NCBI GenBank assembly: GCA_964472195.1
Contig: CAYYJH010000067.1
Location: 1-15,204, forward strand
Length of the DNA stretch: 15,204 nt
Origin: BS750m-G4 sp964472195
GTDB lineage: Bacteria; Bacteroidota; Ignavibacteria; Tepidaquicellales; Tepidaquicellaceae
Reading direction: 5' to 3'
Below, in pieces: positions 1 to 7,042 of the stretch. Made by a program: the position numbers and the translations under genes. The first letter of the stretch is position 1. The number at the start of each line of letters is the position of its first letter. Under the pieces are notes generated by a model, which saw only the letters and a list, made by a program, of their open reading frames with translations, had not been told where the DNA came from and made no database searches.

Positions 1-2214
1 TACACAATTGAAGAGATTGAAGTCGAAGGTCAGCGTAAGCAAAGGCAGGATGATCTGAGAACGAGTTTGTATGATATATCACCAAAAAGTGTAAAGATCC
101 TCCCTGGAAGTGTTGAAGATGTGATGAGGTCTTTGCAGTCTCTTCCCGGTGTTTCATCACCTAATGATTTTACATCTCAGCTTGTGATACGGGGTTCCGG
201 TCCTGACCAAAATCTTATCATCATGGATGACGTTGAAATCTTCAATCCTTACAGGCTTTACGGTTTGGTAAGTATGTTCAACCCGGAGACGTTAAGCGAT
301 ATCACTCTTATAACAGGCGGTTTTCCTTCACAATACGGCGACAGACTTTCAGCGGTTCTCGATGTAATGAACATGGAGGGAACGCGAGAGAAACATTTAA
401 GTATGATCTCGAACATAAATATTGCAAGTGCTAATGTAATCCTGCAGGGGATGAATCCATTCGAGGTTCCGGGTTCATGGATTGTTTCTACACGCAGGAC
501 TTATTACGATTTAATTCTCGGTCCATTTGCAAAGAATGCAGGACTGATCACAGATGATTCATCGTTTCCGTCATTTTCAGACTTGCAGTTTAAACTTTCA
601 CTCGGGCCTTTTGAGAAGAATAAATTCTTTTTGAACGGAATATTTTCCAAAGACGGGGTGGATATTATTTCAGGAAAAGACAGGGAAGACCCTGACAGTG
701 TTAACGTAGATGATGTAACGATAAATGATGTGTTATCATTGAGCTGGCATCATATACCTAATCAGAATTTCATTTCGAGAACCACAGTTTCCTGGTACAG
801 AAACGGCGGAACTAATGAGTTTAATGGTGACATACTCGATCCATTAATAGATAAGGAAAACCTTTCCCCCGAGCAAAGAGACAGCTTGAAAGCTATCGGA
901 GCTTTACTTGGTTTTGAATTCGATTCGGATTATTTATTCAGAAAATATTCAATCGGTAATCGTTCTGTATTGATTGATGGAAACAACAAGTACGAGTTTG
1001 GAGGAGGTTTTGATATAATTTCTACAGACTTAACATATAAACTTAGGCTCGACGAACAATTTAAATCATTTATACAGAGTATACCATCGGCAAGAGCACT
1101 GCTCGATGATTTTAACATTAAAGGAGATAACAATTACCGCGGGAATGTCTATGCCCAGGGAAGATTTACTATAGGGAATAAATTCTATTATCAACCGTCC
1201 TTTAGAATGGATTATTATTCTATACTAAAAAAGTTTTACCTCTCACCACGAATAAACTTCGGTTACATCATCGATCCACTAACAACAATCAGGACTGCGT
1301 TCGGGTATTATTATCAATCACCCGGATATGAAAAGCTTGTGGATGGACAAACTTTCTTTGACCTAACGGATGTAGTAGGCGAGAATCTAAATGCAGAAAG
1401 ATCTATTCATTACATTCTTGGTATTGAACGATGGATAAACAGCGAGTGGCTTGCTAAAGTAGAAGGATATTATAAAGACTTTAATGATCTTATTTATCAG
1501 GAGAAGTTAACCGGCTATAAATACGTATTCTCACTTGTAGATCCTAATAATACTGATCCAACTTATATGAAAAATCCGAATAACTGGATACGTTCACAGG
1601 ATAAGGTCGCGTACGATTCTTTAACAACTATTCCGGTGAACGAAGGCACAGGTAGTTCTTTCGGATTTGAGTTAAGTTTAGAGAAAAGATATACGAGTCC
1701 AAAGACTAAATTTTATGGCTGGATCAATTATTCACTATCGAATTCAAGAAGAGAAAGGGATGGTATAAGCACTCCCTTCAGGTTTGATCAAAGACATGTA
1801 TTAAATTTAGTATTGAATTACAGGATTAATTCCTGGCTGGAGCTTGGAGCACGATGGACTTATGCAAGCAATTTCCCTATAACAGAACCGTTAGGAATTG
1901 CCCCTCGAGTAGTTGATGACAGCATCGTTGTGAATCCGTTAACAAACGAAGTTATTTTTAATTTTGATTACGGTGGTGAGGAAAATGTATACTCATCTAA
2001 AAAACCTGCTTACCACAGGCTCGATTTACGGCTCACTGCTTACACACATTTTTGGAGTGCCGATTGGTCTTTCTATATTGACGTAATGAATGTGTACAAC
2101 AGAAAGAATGTTCTTGCATACGATTATTATGTGACACCGGAGTTGAAATTGGAAAGAAGAACTGTCGGTATGATACCATTACTTCCAACGATTGGTATCA
2201 GTGCAAGATTTTAA
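1..2214 (+). CDS. TonB-dependent outer-membrane receptor, 5'-truncated by the window edge
   Basis: The reading frame is open from base 1, so this is the C-terminal 737 residues of a longer protein; the TTG at 67 is internal and should not be taken as the start. Residues about 30-125 form a plug domain: the DVMRSLQSLPGV helix, then an RGSGPDQNLIIMDDVEIFNP block (about 64-83) and a GGFPSQYGDRLSAVLDV block (about 106-122), both typical of Bacteroidota-type TonB receptors. The rest has the alternating aromatic/polar pattern of a 22-strand beta barrel and ends in ISARF, the terminal aromatic expected of a barrel recognised by the BAM machinery. Receptors of this family import ligands across the outer membrane using TonB-ExbBD energy. 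A carboxypeptidase-regulatory-like N-terminal domain is usual and would lie upstream. No SusD partner follows, so the substrate cannot be named. It appears transcribed separately from purN. Confidence 0.9.
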   Translation, partial: YTIEEIEVEGQRKQRQDDLRTSLYDISPKSVKILPGSVEDVMRSLQSLPGVSSPNDFTSQLVIRGSGPDQNLIIMDDVEIFNPYRLYGLVSMFNPETLSDITLITGGFPSQYGDRLSAVLDVMNMEGTREKHLSMISNINIASANVILQGMNPFEVPGSWIVSTRRTYYDLILGPFAKNAGLITDDSSFPSFSDLQFKLSLGPFEKNKFFLNGIFSKDGVDIISGKDREDPDSVNVDDVTINDVLSLSWHHIPNQNFISRTTVSWYRNGGTNEFNGDILDPLIDKENLSPEQRDSLKAIGALLGFEFDSDYLFRKYSIGNRSVLIDGNNKYEFGGGFDIISTDLTYKLRLDEQFKSFIQSIPSARALLDDFNIKGDNNYRGNVYAQGRFTIGNKFYYQPSFRMDYYSILKKFYLSPRINFGYIIDPLTTIRTAFGYYYQSPGYEKLVDGQTFFDLTDVVGENLNAERSIHYILGIERWINSEWLAKVEGYYKDFNDLIYQEKLTGYKYVFSLVDPNNTDPTYMKNPNNWIRSQDKVAYDSLTTIPVNEGTGSSFGFELSLEKRYTSPKTKFYGWINYSLSNSRRERDGISTPFRFDQRHVLNLVLNYRINSWLELGARWTYASNFPITEPLGIAPRVVDDSIVVNPLTNEVIFNFDYGGEENVYSSKKPAYHRLDLRLTAYTHFWSADWSFYIDVMNVYNRKNVLAYDYYVTPELKLERRTVGMIPLLPTIGISARF

Positions 2215-2300
2215 GAATATTATGTTTTAAACTCAACAATTTTCCCTTCAGGCTGAATGATTAAAAAGATGAATTTTTATCGATTTAATCAAAACATCAA

Positions 2301-2331
2301 TTGAAAATGCGTTAATATTTGATTATTTTTG
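2301..2331 (+). promoter_or_regulatory. Candidate Bacteroidota-type promoter for purN
   Basis: A TTG at 2301-2303 (-33 element) is followed after 20 bases by TATTTTTG at 2324-2331, a full match to the TAnnTTTG -7 element used by the Bacteroidota primary sigma factor. Transcription would begin a few bases downstream, around 2336-2342, just before the TTG at 2350 that I choose as the purN start. The match is by eye; AT-rich DNA produces TAnnTTTG by chance, but the paired element at the right spacing in an intergenic gap adds weight. Confidence 0.45.
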
Positions 2332-2349
2332 CATAATAATTACACAAAT

Positions 2350-2949
2350 TTGAATATTTGTATTTTTGCTTCTGGTACTGGAACAAATTTTAGTGCAATC
2401 TTAAAAGCTAAAAAAAAAGGTGAGATAAAATCTGAAATACCACTTCTTATAACGAATAATTCTAAGTGCAAAGCTGCTGACACAGCAAGAAAAAACAAAA
2501 TAGATGTTGTTCACATAAGCAGAAAGGCTTTCCCGGAACTTTCCGACCGGGCGTATTCAAATCTCTTTTTATCGGCATTGAATAAATACGACATTGATTT
2601 CATTGTACTTGCTGGTTATATGAAACTGATCGAAGTACCTGTTGTGAGAAAGTTCATGAATAGAATAATAAATATTCACCCTGCATTGCTTCCTTCCTTC
2701 GGTGGAAAAGGAATGTTTGGACTGAATGTTCACAAAGCAGTTATCGAATCCGGTGTAAAGGTTACCGGAGTAACAATTCATTTTGTAAATGAAATATACG
2801 ATGAAGGAAAAATTATTTTTCAGAGGTGCGTTCCTGTTTCAAACGATGATGATGAGTTCTCGTTGCAAAAAAAGGTCTTAAAGCTTGAGCATAAATCATA
2901 TGCTGAAGTTATTAAAATGATTGAGGATGGTTTAATTAAACTCGGTTAG
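2350..2949 (+). CDS. purN: Phosphoribosylglycinamide formyltransferase (GAR transformylase)
   Basis: It transfers a formyl group from 10-formyl-tetrahydrofolate to GAR, the third step of de novo purine synthesis, in the cytoplasm. From the chosen start (199 residues) the protein opens MNICIFASGTGTNF, the phosphate-binding loop of the family placed at the very N-terminus as in other PurN proteins. LAGYMKL precedes the catalytic INIHPALLPSF segment; the Asn and His of the triad are N108 and H110, and the Asp is D151 in YDEGKII. GGKGMFGLNVHKAV is the Bacteroidota-like version of the substrate loop. An in-frame TTG at 2329 would add seven residues, but it overlaps the candidate -7 element, so 2350 is preferred. 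No Shine-Dalgarno is visible. A run of nine A lies at 2410-2418 (codons for Ala-Lys-Lys-Lys). purH follows after 31 bases, so the two purine genes are probably co-transcribed. Confidence 0.93.
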   Translation: MNICIFASGTGTNFSAILKAKKKGEIKSEIPLLITNNSKCKAADTARKNKIDVVHISRKAFPELSDRAYSNLFLSALNKYDIDFIVLAGYMKLIEVPVVRKFMNRIINIHPALLPSFGGKGMFGLNVHKAVIESGVKVTGVTIHFVNEIYDEGKIIFQRCVPVSNDDDEFSLQKKVLKLEHKSYAEVIKMIEDGLIKLG

Positions 2950-2980
2950 GTTTCAACCTTATAATTACAAAAGAAAGCAA

Positions 2981-4534
2981 TTGAAAAAGAAGGCATTAAT
3001 AAGTGTTTATGATAAAAACGGTATCGTAGATTTTGCAAGAGAGTTAATTGATCTTGATTATGAATTAATTTCTACGGGTGGTACTTGCAAACTATTAAAA
3101 GATAATGACATAGAGGTCAGGACTGTTGAGGAAATGACATCATTTCCGGAGGTTCTAGGTGGAAGGGTTAAGACTTTACATCCGGTAATATTTTCCGGAT
3201 TATTATCGGAGAAAGATAATCCTTCTCACATTAAAGAAATGGAAAAGCATGGACTCTTTCCGATTGACCTGGTTGTTGTTAACCTTTATCCTTTTGAAGA
3301 TACCGTTGCGAGAGAAAATGTAACTGTGAAAGAAGCAATTGAACAAATCGATATTGGAGGTGTAACTCTTATAAGAGCTGCTGCAAAGAATTTTAAGTAT
3401 GTGGACGTTCTTGTTTCTATTGAGCAATATGGTGAATATATTAATATTTTGAACCAGTATAAGGAAGGTATACCGGGAGAATTTTCAAAGCAACTTGCTT
3501 ATAAAGCATTTTCTTATATATCAAACTATGATGTTGCTATACAAGAGTACTTTAAGAAAATAAATGCAGGAAATAAATATAGTCAAAATGATGATTCTGG
3601 ATTGCCCGATTGGTTAAAACTTTCATCTGCTAAAATATTAAGGTATGGTGAAAACCCGCATCAAAAAGCTGTATTGTTCAAAGAGAATTTTGATGAAATT
3701 TTTAAAGTGCTTCACGGAAAGGAATTATCTTATAATAATTTACTCGATATAGATGCTGCTTATAGTATTATTAATGAGTTCGAGGATGATGAGCCTGCTT
3801 GCGCAATTATAAAACACGGGAATCCGAGCGGTATTGCGTTAGCAGAAAATATTACTGAAGCATATAAAAGAGCATTCGAAACCGATACAGCATCGCCATT
3901 CGGGGGAATAATAATTTTCAACAGAAAATTGGATAAAAAAACCGCAGAAGAAGTTGATAAAATTTTCACGGAGATAATTCTTGCACCCGGTTTTGAAAAA
4001 GATGCTTTAGGATTGCTCACAAAAAAGAAAAACAGAAGACTTGTTGAGTTTAAGATATTTTTTAAAGATAAAAGTGAATTAAAAAAGATCGTAGGCGGTT
4101 ATCTTTATCAGGATAAAAATAATAAAGTTGCTGATGCAGAAAAAATTAACATTGTTACTAAAAGAAAACCTACGGAAGAGCAAATGAAAGATTTGATCTT
4201 TGCGAATAGGGTTGTAAAACATACAAAATCGAATGCAGTTGTTTTTATAAAAGATTTAAGAACATTAGCTATTGGAGCGGGGCAGCCATCGAGAATTGAT
4301 TCTACTAAATTTGCAGCAGCTAAGGCAAAGCATTTTAATTTAGATTTAAAGGATAGCGTAGTTGCCTCGGATGCATTTTTTCCGTTTTCTGATGGATTAA
4401 TTGAAATTGCAAAAGCAGGTGGTTGTTGTGTAATACAGCCGGGAGGTTCTATCCGCGACGATGAGGTAATAAAAACAGCCAATGAGCACAACATAGCGAT
4501 GGTCTTTACAGGGATGAGACATTTTAGACATTAA
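2981..4534 (+). CDS. purH: Bifunctional AICAR transformylase / IMP cyclohydrolase
   Basis: It catalyses the last two steps of purine synthesis, formylation of AICAR and ring closure to IMP. The 517 residues match the usual length. The N-terminal MGS-like cyclohydrolase domain (about 1-195) shows STGGT (31-35), VKTLHP (63-68) and NLYPF (101-105). The C-terminal transformylase domain (about 215-517) shows RYGENPHQ (221-228), the catalytic KHGNPSG with K278 and H279, KSNAVVF (416-422), GAGQPSR (432-438), ASDAFFPFSDG (462-472) and GGSIRDDEVI (488-497), ending GMRHFRH. The TTG start is required because homology reaches residue 5 (ALISVYDK) and the next Met is near residue 52; the context aattgaaaa recurs at mreC. 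It sits between purN and mreB, 31 and 49 bases away, an order I recall as conserved in Bacteroidota and Chlorobi. Confidence 0.96.
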   Translation: MKKKALISVYDKNGIVDFARELIDLDYELISTGGTCKLLKDNDIEVRTVEEMTSFPEVLGGRVKTLHPVIFSGLLSEKDNPSHIKEMEKHGLFPIDLVVVNLYPFEDTVARENVTVKEAIEQIDIGGVTLIRAAAKNFKYVDVLVSIEQYGEYINILNQYKEGIPGEFSKQLAYKAFSYISNYDVAIQEYFKKINAGNKYSQNDDSGLPDWLKLSSAKILRYGENPHQKAVLFKENFDEIFKVLHGKELSYNNLLDIDAAYSIINEFEDDEPACAIIKHGNPSGIALAENITEAYKRAFETDTASPFGGIIIFNRKLDKKTAEEVDKIFTEIILAPGFEKDALGLLTKKKNRRLVEFKIFFKDKSELKKIVGGYLYQDKNNKVADAEKINIVTKRKPTEEQMKDLIFANRVVKHTKSNAVVFIKDLRTLAIGAGQPSRIDSTKFAAAKAKHFNLDLKDSVVASDAFFPFSDGLIEIAKAGGCCVIQPGGSIRDDEVIKTANEHNIAMVFTGMRHFRH

Positions 4535-4570
4535 TTAAATAAATTTTATAAAATATAAAAGAAAATTTTA

Positions 4571-4575
4571 AGAGG
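4571..4575 (+). promoter_or_regulatory. Shine-Dalgarno site of mreB
   Basis: AGAGG lies eight bases before the mreB ATG and is complementary to the 16S rRNA tail. Most genes in this window lack such a site and start at TTG, so mreB looks equipped for higher translation than its operon partners, in keeping with MreB being needed in excess over MreC and MreD. Confidence 0.6.
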
Positions 4576-4583
4576 AAAATAAT

Positions 4584-5600
4584 ATGCCATTTTTTGGAAT
4601 GTTTTCAAATGATATAGCTATTGATCTTGGAACGGCGAATACTCTCATTTATATGAAAGGCAAAGGGATCGTTTTAAATGAACCTTCAATAGTAACATAC
4701 GATGTTAGTTCAAGAAAGATCGTTGCAATAGGCGAAGAAGCTAAAGTAATGATGGGAAGGGTTCATAAAGAGCTTAATACAATTCGCCCGATGCGGGATG
4801 GTGTCATAGCAGATTTTGAAATTGCCGAGGGAATGATAAGGATGTTCATAAAGAAAATTTCTTCGAATTGGATGCCGGCAAGAAGGATTGTAGTTTGTGT
4901 TCCAAGTGGTATTACCGAAGTTGAAAAAAGAGCTGTTAGAGATACTGCTGAACATGCGGGTGCAAAAGAGGTGCATCTCATTTCAGAACCAATGGCTGCA
5001 GCAATTGGAATTGGTTTAGATGTATTTGCTCCTTTTGGTAATATGATAATCGATGTTGGCGGAGGCACTACTGAGATTGCTGTTATTGCTTTATCTGGAA
5101 TAACAAATGGCGTATCAATCAGGATTGCAGGTGATGAATTAACCGATGCGATAATCAGATTTTTTAGAAGTAACCAGAACATGTTAATAGGTGAAAGAAC
5201 TGCGGAAGAAATTAAATGCCAGGTTGGTTCGGTAATGCCTTTGAAGGAAGAAGTTATCATTGAAGTCAAGGGAAGAGATTTAGTTGCAGGTGTACCGAAG
5301 ATAACCGAAGTAAGTTCTATCGAAATAAGGGAAGCTTTAAATCCTCCGGTTGCTCAAATGGTAGAAGCGGTTAAAGTTGCTCTTGAGAAAACGGCACCGG
5401 AATTATCTTCTGATATTTTGGAAAGAGGAATTTTCCTTACCGGGGGTGGTGCATTAATTAAGGGACTCGATGAAAGAATAAGAGTTGAAACAGGTGTACC
5501 GGTTCATATCGCAGAGGATTCTCTAACTGCTGTTGCTAAAGGTACTGGAAAAGTACTGGAGGATCTTGATAAATACAGGAAAGTAATGTTGAAACGATAA
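4584..5600 (+). CDS. mreB: Rod shape-determining actin-like ATPase MreB
   Basis: MreB is a bacterial actin that forms membrane-bound filaments guiding the elongasome that builds the lateral wall. The 338 residues are the normal length. The N-terminal MPFFGMFSND is a short amphipathic, membrane-contacting segment. Phosphate-1 loop DLGTANTL is at 14-21, DGVIADFE at 72-79, EPMAAAIG at 135-142, phosphate-2 IDVGGGTTEIAV at 156-167, and the adenosine motif LTGGGALIKG at 285-294. The ATG start is supported by an AGAGG site eight bases upstream. It begins 49 bases after purH and is followed by mreC, mreD, mrdA and rodA, the full elongasome set. A 96-base spacer with an A/T-only hairpin separates it from mreC. 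Confidence 0.97.
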   Translation: MPFFGMFSNDIAIDLGTANTLIYMKGKGIVLNEPSIVTYDVSSRKIVAIGEEAKVMMGRVHKELNTIRPMRDGVIADFEIAEGMIRMFIKKISSNWMPARRIVVCVPSGITEVEKRAVRDTAEHAGAKEVHLISEPMAAAIGIGLDVFAPFGNMIIDVGGGTTEIAVIALSGITNGVSIRIAGDELTDAIIRFFRSNQNMLIGERTAEEIKCQVGSVMPLKEEVIIEVKGRDLVAGVPKITEVSSIEIREALNPPVAQMVEAVKVALEKTAPELSSDILERGIFLTGGGALIKGLDERIRVETGVPVHIAEDSLTAVAKGTGKVLEDLDKYRKVMLKR

Positions 5601-5668
5601 TTTTTATAAAAGACAAGAAAAAATTAGATAGAACTCTAAGTAATAAACTTCTATATTAAACCAATCAA

Positions 5669-5694
5669 ATAATTTTTCAATCCAAAAAAATTAT
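5669..5694 (+). repeat. A/T-only inverted repeat just before mreC
   Basis: ATAATTTTT (5669-5677) and AAAAATTAT (5686-5694) form a perfect nine-pair stem around an eight-base loop. It ends two bases before the mreC TTG start. All pairs are A-U, so stability is modest. It lacks a downstream U-run and is not an intrinsic terminator. In AT-rich DNA it could be chance; its position against the initiation codon is why it is listed. Confidence 0.4.
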
Positions 5695-5696
5695 AA

Positions 5697-6524
5697 TTGA
5701 AAAAGATAGGTGTATTTGTCATTGAGGTAAAAGAATATCTGATATTGACATTGTTAATTATTCTTTCGCTCATAATGATTTTTTCAAACGACAATACTCA
5801 GATACGTTTTTTGCGAGCTATTGCTATTAGCACCTTCGGGACATTTCAAAGCGGTCTCTCGGTTATACCTAATGTTTTCGAACTTGAAAAAGAAAATGAA
5901 TATCTTAGAGAGAAGAATATTAAACTATCGAACGAAATATCTAATTTAAAAGAATCGAAGCTCGAAAATATCCGCCTAACGAAATTATTAAATTTTAAAC
6001 AGACTAATGAATTAGGTGTAGTAAGTGCTTCAATAGTTAATAAGTCTTTAATACAAACAAGAAATACAATAACTCTTAACGTTGGTGAAGCGGATAGTGT
6101 AAGGGTTAATATGCCTGTTATAACAGACGATGGTTTGGTTGGCAGGGTTGTGGGGACAAGTGAGAATTATTCCTTAGCTCAAATACTTTATAACAAAGAT
6201 TTAAAGATAACAGTGAAATCACAACGAAGCAGGGTAGATGGAATATTAAAATACGATGGAGCTGGTAATCTAATGGTTTCAAATGTTCCCAAGAATGCTG
6301 ACATAATCGTTGGTGATATTATAATCACTTCCGAGTATAGTAACACATTTCCAGCGGGTATTCCTATTGGTACGGTATCGGAATCAGGAAACCTCGATAA
6401 TCTTTTTAAAAAAATAATAATCATACCCCTTGTCGATTTTGATGTATTAGAAGAAGTGTTCATATTAAAGCATTCACCAAACATCGAAAGAGGAGAGCTT
6501 GAAAAAATATTTATTCCCAATTAA
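5697..6524 (+). CDS. mreC: Rod shape-determining protein MreC
   Basis: MreC is a bitopic inner-membrane protein whose periplasmic part activates PBP2 and links it to MreB and MreD. Residues about 13-30 form one membrane helix. About 60-98 is charged and heptad-like (ELEKENEYLREKNIKLSNEI), the dimerising coiled coil. The remainder is the MreC double beta-barrel domain, with DDGLVGRVV (144-152) and TSEYSNTFPAGIPIGTV (211-227), the latter the family's conserved G-x-FP-x-GI-x-G-V block. The 275 residues are normal. TTG is the start that gives a full signal-anchor; no Shine-Dalgarno is visible, and the upstream inverted repeat may affect initiation. mreD follows after 19 bases. Confidence 0.93.
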   Translation: MKKIGVFVIEVKEYLILTLLIILSLIMIFSNDNTQIRFLRAIAISTFGTFQSGLSVIPNVFELEKENEYLREKNIKLSNEISNLKESKLENIRLTKLLNFKQTNELGVVSASIVNKSLIQTRNTITLNVGEADSVRVNMPVITDDGLVGRVVGTSENYSLAQILYNKDLKITVKSQRSRVDGILKYDGAGNLMVSNVPKNADIIVGDIIITSEYSNTFPAGIPIGTVSESGNLDNLFKKIIIIPLVDFDVLEEVFILKHSPNIERGELEKIFIPN

Positions 6525-6543
6525 AAAATAATATATTTTATAT

Positions 6544-7041
6544 TTGATTGTTTCTTATCTGAAATATTTTATAATATTAGTTTTATTAATTCTTATTCAA
6601 AAATCACTTGTTTGGTTACTCTCAATTACAACATATAATATAACACCGGATATTGTTATAATAGCTGTTGTTTATATAGGAATAAAAAGAGGTAACATTG
6701 ATGGTTCTATTAGTGGTTTTATTTCCGGTTTAATACTGGATATACTGAGTGGAACTTTTCTTGGTTTACTAGCGCTTTCATATTCACTATCAGGATTTAT
6801 TGCCGGGTATTTTAAGAGAGAGGATGAAAAATATTTAACAAAATATTATTTCTTGTTAATATTATTTTTGTGTTCTTTTATCGGTAATTTTATTTATTTT
6901 GAAATATATTTTCAGGGTACGGTTGTTTTATTCTGGGAAGTCTTAATTAAGTACGTAATTTCTACTTCAACATATACGACTTTAGTTAGTATTATTCTAG
7001 TTGTAATTCTGAAAAGAAAGGAAACCGAAAAGGTGTATTAG
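6544..7041 (+). CDS. mreD: Rod shape-determining membrane protein MreD
   Basis: MreD is a small polytopic inner-membrane partner of MreC in the elongasome. The 165 residues are very hydrophobic, with about five or six predicted membrane segments (near 7-28, 36-48, 57-90, 101-124, 130-157). The family signature is recognisable at 35-90: PDIVIIAVVYIGIKRG, then GFISGLILDILSGTFLGLLALSY and SGFIAGYF. Identification rests on this pattern and on position between mreC and mrdA, since MreD sequences diverge quickly. The TTG start is uncertain, but leaves the first helix intact. The TAG stop lies one base before the mrdA GTG, implying coupled translation. Confidence 0.88.
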   Translation: MIVSYLKYFIILVLLILIQKSLVWLLSITTYNITPDIVIIAVVYIGIKRGNIDGSISGFISGLILDILSGTFLGLLALSYSLSGFIAGYFKREDEKYLTKYYFLLILFLCSFIGNFIYFEIYFQGTVVLFWEVLIKYVISTSTYTTLVSIILVVILKRKETEKVY

Positions 7042-7042
7042 T

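Noticed and set aside
2259..2290. Imperfect inverted repeat (GATTAAA/TTTAATC with an inner GAT/ATC) upstream of the purN promoter
   Set aside because: Weak, AT-rich and interrupted, with no T-run after it, so not a terminator; as an operator it has no supporting second copy.
4108..4494. 128-codon minus-strand open frame inside purH
   Set aside because: It is antisense to conserved transformylase motifs and has low-complexity Ser/Ala/Phe content without family resemblance.
4543..4554. Palindrome ATTTTATAAAAT between purH and mreB
   Set aside because: A 12-base A/T-only palindrome is expected by chance in such AT-rich spacers, and no function is indicated.
4763..5269. 168-codon open frame on the minus strand inside mreB
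   Set aside because: It lies wholly antisense to a clear mreB, has no recognisable domain or ribosome-binding site, and its composition reflects mreB codons read backward.
6539..6546. TATATTTG match to the -7 element overlapping the mreD start
   Set aside because: No TTG at the expected -33 distance and located between tightly spaced co-directional genes; likely a chance match.
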